Assembly: GCF_016774335.1 (NCBI RefSeq)
Contig: NZ_JAETWA010000010.1
Coordinates: 62,001 to 126,000, forward strand
Direction of reading: 5' to 3'
Source: Luteimonas saliphila
GTDB lineage: Bacteria; Pseudomonadota; Gammaproteobacteria; Xanthomonadales; Xanthomonadaceae
Length of the DNA: 64,000 nucleotides
Shown: piece by piece, positions 58,310-64,000 of the stretch
Layout of the letters: every line of letters starts with the position of its first letter
Position numbering within the stretch: position 1 is the stretch's first letter
Position numbers and translations under genes: made by a program
The notes under the pieces: generated by a model
What the model saw: only the letters and a program-made list of their open reading frames with translations
Told to the model about the DNA's origin: nothing
The model's database searches: none

Positions 58310-59506
58310 ATGGACGACACCCCCACGACCGCGAACGCCGACATCGCGCGCTTCCTCAGACGGCTGCAGTGGGGACTGGTCGCGTTCGCCGCGCTGTGGC
58401 TGATCGCGCTGCTCGGCCCGATCCTGACGCCGTTCGTACTGGCGGCGCTGCTGGGCTGGCTCGGCGATCCGCTGGTCGACCGGCTGGAGCGATCCGGCCG
58501 CTCGCGCCCGGTCGCGGTGACCCTGGTGTTCGTGCTGATGGTGATGCTGCTGGTGCTGGTGGTGCTGATCCTGGTGCCGATGGTCGAGCGCCAGGTGGTC
58601 ACCCTGGTCGAGGCGCTGCCCCAGTACCGCGCGTGGTTCATGGACACCGCGCTGCCCTGGGTGGAGGCACGGACCGGCATCGAGATCACGAACTGGCTCG
58701 ACCCGCAGCGGCTGATCGAACTGACGCGCGCGCACTGGGAGCAGGCCGGCGGCGTGGCCGCGACCGTGTTCGGCTACCTGTCCAGCTCCGGCTTCGCGTT
58801 CCTGACGTGGATCGTGAACATCGTGCTGGTGCCGATCCTCACGTTCTACTTCCTGCGCGACTGGGACCTGCTGGTCGAACGCGTCGCGGCGATGATCCCG
58901 CGCGACCACATCGGCACCGTCTCGCGCCTGGCGAAGGAATCGGACGAGGTGCTCGGCGCGTTCCTGCGCGGCCAGTTCATCGTGATGCTGGCGCTGGGCG
59001 CGATCTACGCGCTCGGGTTGACGATCGGCGGGCTCAAGCTCGGCCTGCTGATCGGGATCGTCGCCGGCCTGATCAGTTTCGTGCCCTACCTGGGCGCGAC
59101 CACCGGCATCGTCCTGGCGGTGCTCGCCGCGCTGGTGCAGGCGCAGGGCTTCGACCTCAAGCTGCTGATCCTGGTGGGCGTGGTGTTCACCGTCGGCCAG
59201 CTGATCGAGAGCTACATCCTCACCCCGCGCATCGTCGGCGACCGCATCGGACTGCATCCGGTGGCGGTGATCTTCGCGATCATGGCCGGCGGCCAGCTGT
59301 TCGGCTTCGTCGGCATGCTGATCGCGCTGCCGGTCGCGGCGGTGGGCAACGTGCTGCTGCGCTTCGCCCACGAGCGCTATACGCAGAGCCGCCTGTATGC
59401 GGGCGAACGGCCGAAGATCGTGCTCGACGGCCATCGCAGCCATGGCGGGATCGTGCTCGACGACGATATCGGCGAGGCCAGCGAAGACCGTCGCGACGAT
59501 CACTGA
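58310..59506 (+). CDS. AI-2E family permease (PerM-like)
   Basis: This 398-residue polytopic membrane protein belongs to the AI-2E/PerM transporter family. Evidence is the N-terminal ILTPFVLAALLGWLGDPLVD, the repeated helices, ILTFYFLRDWDLLVE, and the family signature GLLIGIVAGLISFVPYLGAT with ESYILTPRIVGDRIGLHP. Members include Na+/H+ antiporters and suggested autoinducer-2 exporters; the substrate here is unknown. The C-terminal tail is hydrophilic and acidic. hda follows 5 bases later. Confidence 0.9.
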   Translation: MDDTPTTANADIARFLRRLQWGLVAFAALWLIALLGPILTPFVLAALLGWLGDPLVDRLERSGRSRPVAVTLVFVLMVMLLVLVVLILVPMVERQVVTLVEALPQYRAWFMDTALPWVEARTGIEITNWLDPQRLIELTRAHWEQAGGVAATVFGYLSSSGFAFLTWIVNIVLVPILTFYFLRDWDLLVERVAAMIPRDHIGTVSRLAKESDEVLGAFLRGQFIVMLALGAIYALGLTIGGLKLGLLIGIVAGLISFVPYLGATTGIVLAVLAALVQAQGFDLKLLILVGVVFTVGQLIESYILTPRIVGDRIGLHPVAVIFAIMAGGQLFGFVGMLIALPVAAVGNVLLRFAHERYTQSRLYAGERPKIVLDGHRSHGGIVLDDDIGEASEDRRDDH

Positions 59507-59511
59507 GCCCG

Positions 59512-60222
59512 ATGCCGACCTCCTCGCCGCAACTGCCGCTGGCGTTGCGCTACCCACCCGACCAGCGCCTGGACACCTTCGCCGGCGATCCGGCGCTGGC
59601 GGCGCAACTGCGGGCGTTCGCGACCGGCGCCGGCGGCGACCGCGCACTGCTGCTGGTGGGGCCGGCGGGCACCGGCAAGAGCCACCTCGCGCTGGCCGCG
59701 TGCGCCGAGGCAGACGCGGCCGGGCATCGGGTCGGCTACCTGCCCCTGGCCAGCATGGCGGGACGGCTGCGCGAGGCGCTGGAGGCGATGCACGCCTTCG
59801 ACCTGGTGGCGCTCGACGGCGTGGAGGCGGTGGCAGGCGAACATGCGGACGAGCTGGCGTTGTTCGACTTCCACAACCGCATGCACGACGCCGGGCGCCG
59901 GCTGCTGTACACCGCCCGCGCCACGCCCGACGCGCTGCCGCTGCTGCTTCCGGACCTGCGCTCGCGGCTGTCGCAGTGCACGCGGCTGGTGCTCGAGCGG
60001 CTCGACGACGCCGGCCGCGGCGAGGTGCTGCGCCTGCGCGCGCGGCGTCGGGGGCTGCAGATCGACGATGCGGCGATCGACTGGCTGCTGCGTCGCGCAG
60101 GGCGCGACCTCTCGGGCCTGGCCGCAATGCTCGACCGCCTCGACGCGGCCTCGCTCGCCGCGCAGCGGCGCATCACCGTGCCGTTCCTGCGCGAGGTGCT
60201 GGGGACGCACGTGTCGCGGTGA
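59512..60222 (+). CDS. hda: DnaA regulatory inactivator Hda
   Basis: This 236-residue AAA+ protein is related to DnaA domain III and, with the sliding clamp, promotes hydrolysis of DnaA-bound ATP. The N-terminal QLPLAL (7-12) fits the clamp-binding motif. The Walker A is GPAGTGKS (50-57), and the sensor region includes TARATPDALPLLLPDLRSRL. The start ATG follows the permease stop codon by five bases. Confidence 0.92.
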   Translation: MPTSSPQLPLALRYPPDQRLDTFAGDPALAAQLRAFATGAGGDRALLLVGPAGTGKSHLALAACAEADAAGHRVGYLPLASMAGRLREALEAMHAFDLVALDGVEAVAGEHADELALFDFHNRMHDAGRRLLYTARATPDALPLLLPDLRSRLSQCTRLVLERLDDAGRGEVLRLRARRRGLQIDDAAIDWLLRRAGRDLSGLAAMLDRLDAASLAAQRRITVPFLREVLGTHVSR

Positions 60223-60283
60223 AGGCCCCGTTGTCGCGGAGCGATGGCCGTGTGGCGCGGCCCTCGGGATGACAGCGGAAAGG

Positions 60284-62050
60284 CTATGCCGCGCGCGGTG
60301 TGCCCGCGCGCCGCTTCAGGCGGATCACCAGGTTGTCCGGGCGCATGGTGAACACCAGCTTCTCCTCGACCGGGCCGCTGCCGGCGCGTTCGAGCTCGAA
60401 GTTGCGGCACAGCATCGAGATCACGCCCTTGATCTCCAGCAGCGCGAGGAAGCGGCCCGGGCAGAAGCGCGGACCGGCGCCGAACGGGAAGAACGCCTTC
60501 GCCGACGTGGCGTCGAGCGTGGAACCGTCGGCCTTGATCCAGCGCTCGATGTCGAAGGCTGCGGCCCCGGTCGCGGCCTGCGCGCGGATCGTGGCATGGC
60601 GGGTGAGCAGGAACACCGGTGTGCGCGCCGGCACCTCGACGTCGCCGAGCACGGTGTCGTGCAGCGCCTCCAGGCGCAGTACCGGCGCGGCCGGCTTGAG
60701 CCGCATCGCCTCGAGCGCGGCGGCCTCGATCCGCACCATGCGCGGGTGGGTGGCGAAGTCCTGCAACAGTTCGTCGTCGCCGAGCAGGGCGTCGGATTCC
60801 GTGCGCAGCGTGTCGCGCAGGTCGGGACGCCCGCACATGAAGTGGATCAGCCAGGCCAACGCGCGCGCGGTGGTTTCCTCGCCGGCCAGCATCAGCGTCA
60901 TCACGTTGCCGGTGACGTCCTCGTCGCTGAAGCCGCCGCCGTCGGACTGCGCCACCAGCGCCTCGATGTAGTTGCCCGGGCGCGCGGCGAGCCCGGGGTC
61001 CTCGGCAAGGCGGCGCCGCGCGTCGGTGATCAGCCGCCCGAGCGTGTCGTGGATGCCGACCAGGGCGCGGTCAAGCGCGCGGTCCGCCGGCAGCTTCACG
61101 TAGTTCCAGTAAGGCACCAGCGCGGTCACGCGCCGCGACAGGGCCTTCGGGATCTCGCCGATCTGCTGTTCCAGCGCGCCTTCGTGGCCTTCGATGGTGT
61201 TGAGGTCCTGGCCGAATGCGAAGGTCGAGGTGACGTCGATGGTGAAGCGGGTGAGGTCGTCGAGCAGATCGATCTCGCGACCCTCGTCGGCGGCCTGTTC
61301 CCAGCGCCGCTGCAGCCGCCCGACGATGCGCATCATGGTCGGGAAGAAGTGCTTGAGGTGGCCGTGGGTCAGCGCCTGCACCACCACCTTGCGCTGCCGC
61401 CGCCACTCGTCGCCCTCGGCGGTGAACACGCCGGCGGCCTTGAGCCCGCGGGCGATGCCCTCCACGGTGCTCATGCGCCGGAAGGTGTCGGGCCGGCGCT
61501 TGAACGCGTCCTCGACCAGGGCCGGGTCGGCCACCATCAGGATCCGGTAGGCGCCGAGCCGGATCCGGTACATCGAGCCGTATTCGTCGGCCCAGTCCTC
61601 CATCACCAGGTGCTGGTCGGTCTCGCGCAGCTGGAACAGGTTGCCCACCAGCGGCAGGCCCTGCGGGCCCGGCAGCGAGTCGAACCGGCGCGTGGGCGTC
61701 GCACTGCCGGTTGCCTGCGCGCGGAAGGCCTGCAATTCGCCCGCATCGATCGCGATATCGTCGTCGACCACGTGGGTGGTGAAGCGGTGCAGGCAGGCGC
61801 GCGAACCGGCGTCGCGGCGGCCGCTGGCGCAGTCGAAGCGCCAGCCGTGGCCCGGGCAGACCAGGTGTCCGTCGACCACCTCGCCGTCGGCGAGCAGGCT
61901 GCCCTGGTGCGGGCACAGGCCATGGAACACGGACACCTGCCCGCGATGGCGCACCACCACCAGCGGCGTGCCGTCCACGCTCGCGGCCACCGGAACATCC
62001 TCGACCAGCGCAGGCGCGCGGGCGACCAGAAGCAATGACGAGGTCGTCAT
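60284..62050 (-). CDS. Rieske [2Fe-2S] ferredoxin-cytochrome P450 fusion
   Basis: This 588-residue soluble protein joins two redox modules. Residues 1-110 are a Rieske-type ferredoxin with the cluster ligands C46 and H48 (LCPHQGSLL) and C65 and H68 (CPGHGWRFD). From about residue 126 (LPGPQGLPLVGN) a complete P450 follows: I-helix AGEETT (389-394), K-helix E447-A-M-R450, and the haem loop FPFGAGPRFCPG with C530. All catalytic and ligand residues are intact. The ATG at 62050 has a GGAG ribosome binding site. The Rieske domain probably delivers electrons to the haem, replacing a separate ferredoxin; its reductase and substrate are unknown. The P450 part resembles fatty-acid or steroid-type enzymes only in general form. 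Confidence 0.92.
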   Translation of the reverse strand: MTTSSLLLVARAPALVEDVPVAASVDGTPLVVVRHRGQVSVFHGLCPHQGSLLADGEVVDGHLVCPGHGWRFDCASGRRDAGSRACLHRFTTHVVDDDIAIDAGELQAFRAQATGSATPTRRFDSLPGPQGLPLVGNLFQLRETDQHLVMEDWADEYGSMYRIRLGAYRILMVADPALVEDAFKRRPDTFRRMSTVEGIARGLKAAGVFTAEGDEWRRQRKVVVQALTHGHLKHFFPTMMRIVGRLQRRWEQAADEGREIDLLDDLTRFTIDVTSTFAFGQDLNTIEGHEGALEQQIGEIPKALSRRVTALVPYWNYVKLPADRALDRALVGIHDTLGRLITDARRRLAEDPGLAARPGNYIEALVAQSDGGGFSDEDVTGNVMTLMLAGEETTARALAWLIHFMCGRPDLRDTLRTESDALLGDDELLQDFATHPRMVRIEAAALEAMRLKPAAPVLRLEALHDTVLGDVEVPARTPVFLLTRHATIRAQAATGAAAFDIERWIKADGSTLDATSAKAFFPFGAGPRFCPGRFLALLEIKGVISMLCRNFELERAGSGPVEEKLVFTMRPDNLVIRLKRRAGTPRAA

Positions 62051-62180
62051 CCAGTTCTCCAGCAGCCGGTCCCGGGGGGACGGGACGCAGTGGGCGTCCC
62101 GCGCGACCGAATTGATCTCGACAGTCGGGCCGGGGGACCCGCGGGGCTGGGATCGCGCCGGAATGCGCGCGGTCCGGGAC

Positions 62181-62903
62181 CTATCTTGCGCCGTGGAGCG
62201 GACCCGCGTCGAGCGCGCGGTCCAGTTCTTCCAGCCGCTGCGGCGTGCCGACGTCGGTCCAGGCGCCGGCGTGGCGCTCGCCGGTGACCGCGTCGCGCCG
62301 CATCGCCGCGCGCAGCAGCGGGGCGAGACGGAAGCGTGGCGGCGTCTCGTCCGCGCCGGACGCATCGCCGATCACCGCGCGCCAGTCGCGGAACAGGCCC
62401 GGGCGGTAGACGCCGATGCCGGAGAAGGTCAGCTTCGGTTCGCCTTCGTCCAGCACGCGGCCGTCGGGCTGCAGCATGAAGTCGCCCGGCGGGTGGTGCG
62501 CGGGATTGTCGACCAGCACCAGGTGCGCGTCGCCGTCGGGTTCGCGCGGCAGGCGGACGAAGTCGTAGTCGGTCCAGATGTCGCCGTTGACGGCGATGAA
62601 GGGATCGTCGCCGAGCAGTTCCCGCGCATGCCACATGCCGCCGCCGGTCTCCAGCGGCACCTCGCCTTCGTGCGAGTAGCTGATGCGCAGGCCGAAGGCA
62701 CGGCCGACACCGAGCGTAGCCGGGAACTGTTCGGCCAGCCACGAGGTGTTGATCACCACTTCCTGCACGCCGATCGCGGCCAGCCGCTCCAGGTGCCAGG
62801 CGATCAGCGGCCTGCCGCCGGCATACAGCAACGGTTTTGGCGTGGCGTCGGTCAGCGGCCGCATGCGCTCGCCGAGGCCGGCGGCGAAGATCAGGGCCTT
62901 CAT
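62181..62903 (-). CDS. murU: N-acetylmuramate 1-phosphate uridylyltransferase MurU
   Basis: This 240-residue nucleotidyltransferase makes UDP-MurNAc from MurNAc-1-phosphate. The signature AAGLGERMRPLTDATPKPLL, the metal-binding NGDIWTDYDF and FSGIGVYRPGLF are visible. It follows amgK by 10 bases. The pair forms the peptidoglycan-recycling bypass of MurA/MurB known from Pseudomonas, which gives intrinsic fosfomycin tolerance. Confidence 0.93.
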   Translation of the reverse strand: MKALIFAAGLGERMRPLTDATPKPLLYAGGRPLIAWHLERLAAIGVQEVVINTSWLAEQFPATLGVGRAFGLRISYSHEGEVPLETGGGMWHARELLGDDPFIAVNGDIWTDYDFVRLPREPDGDAHLVLVDNPAHHPPGDFMLQPDGRVLDEGEPKLTFSGIGVYRPGLFRDWRAVIGDASGADETPPRFRLAPLLRAAMRRDAVTGERHAGAWTDVGTPQRLEELDRALDAGPLHGAR

Positions 62904-62913
62904 ATGCGCGCCA

Positions 62914-63930
62914 TCATGCGTCGACTGGGGCGAGCGCGTCCATCGCCGGCCGCACGCGCGCCTCGATCAGCGCCGCCAGCGGCCGCAGCTCCGGGTGCCG
63001 CGGCAGTACCGCGTCGAGGTAGGCGATGAACCGGGGCGCGTCGGCGACGTACTTCGGCTTGCCGTCGCGATGCCTGAGCCGCGCGAAGATGCCGAGCACC
63101 TTGAGGTGGCGGTGCACGCCGATCAGGTCGAGGTCGCGGCGCAGGCGCTGCAACGGCGGCACCGGCAGGCCGGCCTGCGTCGCCAGCGCATGGTAGCGCG
63201 CGTGCCAGTCGGCCACGCGCTCCTCCGGCCAGCTCAGGAATGCGTCCTTGAACAGGCAGGCGGGGTCGTAGCCGATCGGCCCGCGCACCGCGTCCTGGAA
63301 ATCGAGGATCGCGACCTCGTCGCCGCAGGGCATGAGGTTGCGCGGCATGTAGTCGCGGTGCACCAGCACCTGCGGCTGCGCGAGCGCGGCTTCGACCAGG
63401 ACGCGGTAGACCGCGGCCAGCGACGCGCGCTCCTGTGCATCGAGCGAAATGCCCAGGTGGGTGCCGAGGAACCATTGGTCGAACAGTTGCAGTTCGCGCA
63501 ACAGCAGCGATTCGTCGTAGTCGGGCAGGCCGGGCGGCACCGGGATCGACTGCAGCTTGACGAGTCGCACGAGCGCGGTGTCGAACAGCGCATCGGCGTT
63601 GCCCGCGTCGATCACGTGCAGGTAGGTGTGGACGCCGAGATCCTCGAGCAGCAGGAAGCCCTGATCGGGATCCTGCGCCACCACGTCCGGTACGCGCAGT
63701 CCGCCGGCTTGCAGCAGTTCGCGAATCGCCAGCCATGGGCGCGTGTCCATCAGGTCCGGCGGCGCGTCCATCAGCACCAGGCTCGGGCGGCGGCCGGTAG
63801 TGCGCCAGTAGCTGCGGAAGTCGGCGTCGAAGGACGCGCGCTCCAGGCCGGTCTCCGGCTCGGACAGCACGGTGCGGATCCATGCCAGGCGCTGCTGGTC
63901 GCGGGTCTGCGGGGCGGTGGACTGAACCAT
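62914..63930 (-). CDS. amgK: Anomeric MurNAc/GlcNAc kinase AmgK
   Basis: AmgK phosphorylates recycled MurNAc and GlcNAc at the anomeric hydroxyl, feeding MurU. The 338-residue aminoglycoside-phosphotransferase-fold enzyme shows GFLLLEDLGVHTYLHVI, the catalytic loop VHRDYMPRNLM (H191-R-D193) and the metal-binding LDFQDAVRGPIGYDPA (D210). The ATG at 63930 follows GGGAGAG; the upstream in-frame residues look non-coding. In pseudomonads amgK is divergent from lptD, and the window ends before that can be seen. Confidence 0.93.
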   Translation of the reverse strand: MVQSTAPQTRDQQRLAWIRTVLSEPETGLERASFDADFRSYWRTTGRRPSLVLMDAPPDLMDTRPWLAIRELLQAGGLRVPDVVAQDPDQGFLLLEDLGVHTYLHVIDAGNADALFDTALVRLVKLQSIPVPPGLPDYDESLLLRELQLFDQWFLGTHLGISLDAQERASLAAVYRVLVEAALAQPQVLVHRDYMPRNLMPCGDEVAILDFQDAVRGPIGYDPACLFKDAFLSWPEERVADWHARYHALATQAGLPVPPLQRLRRDLDLIGVHRHLKVLGIFARLRHRDGKPKYVADAPRFIAYLDAVLPRHPELRPLAALIEARVRPAMDALAPVDA

Positions 63931-64000
63931 GGACTCTCCCGCCGGCGGTCGCCGGACGGGCAAAGGGTAAACTGCCGCGCAATTCCCGGCGAGAGAGGCG

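Overview
This is a very GC-rich gammaproteobacterial chromosome segment. The gene order, short GTAG-type REP hairpins, a sugar-permease-free PTS/HprK cluster and an AmgK/MurU pair all point to the Xanthomonadaceae (Lysobacteraceae), in the Lysobacter/Luteimonas/Xanthomonas neighbourhood. The assignment rests on protein recognition and gene order, not on a database search.

Layout. 1-4436: the end of a sugar-utilisation locus (GH95 fucosidase C-terminus, MFS sugar porter, sodium/sugar symporter). 4375-8380: a small accessory block with a hipBA toxin-antitoxin pair, a 3'-truncated HTH-like protein and one unknown protein, abutting a tRNA-Met gene. 8520-10003: rppH, then the iron-storage pair bfd and bfr behind a promoter that looks Fur-controlled. 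10177-14724: a hybrid histidine kinase and a response regulator with degenerate GGDEF and EAL domains. 15000-18773: DUF4126, DUF6776, erpA, nudC and an ampE-like gene, followed by six tandem copies of a structured ~120-bp repeat. 19506-29060: an MFS-acyltransferase fusion, a DOPA-dioxygenase-like enzyme, and the minus-strand run prmA - DUF3426 - fis - purH - Ca/Na antiporter - purD. 29165-33714: a two-domain glycosyltransferase and a PHP-type lipoprotein. 33923-37598: Mn-type SOD, an FKBP isomerase and algH-ruvX-pyrB. 37601-40349: a small secreted protein, an esterase lipoprotein and mgtE.

40534-51019 is one long minus-strand envelope and nitrogen-PTS cluster. In transcription order it is kdsD, kdsC, lptC, lptA, lptB, rpoN, hpf, ptsN, hprK, rapZ, EIIA(Man), ptsH, ptsI. 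It couples Kdo synthesis and LPS transport to sigma-54 and a regulatory phosphorelay. Divergently, ibaG-murA starts cell-wall synthesis and is followed by an EF-hand membrane protein. 52990-57055 holds purM, purN and three tandem DUF3108 proteins. 57210-60222 holds DUF2066, an AI-2E family permease and hda. 60284-63930 holds a Rieske-P450 fusion and the murU-amgK peptidoglycan-recycling pair, which makes UDP-MurNAc by a route that bypasses MurA.

The most unusual items are the single-chain Rieske ferredoxin-cytochrome P450, the covarying tandem hairpin array after ampE, repeat elements that start on or supply the stop codons of ampE, ruvX and ptsI, and five genes whose -10 box lies exactly 6 nt before the start codon, which suggests leaderless mRNAs.
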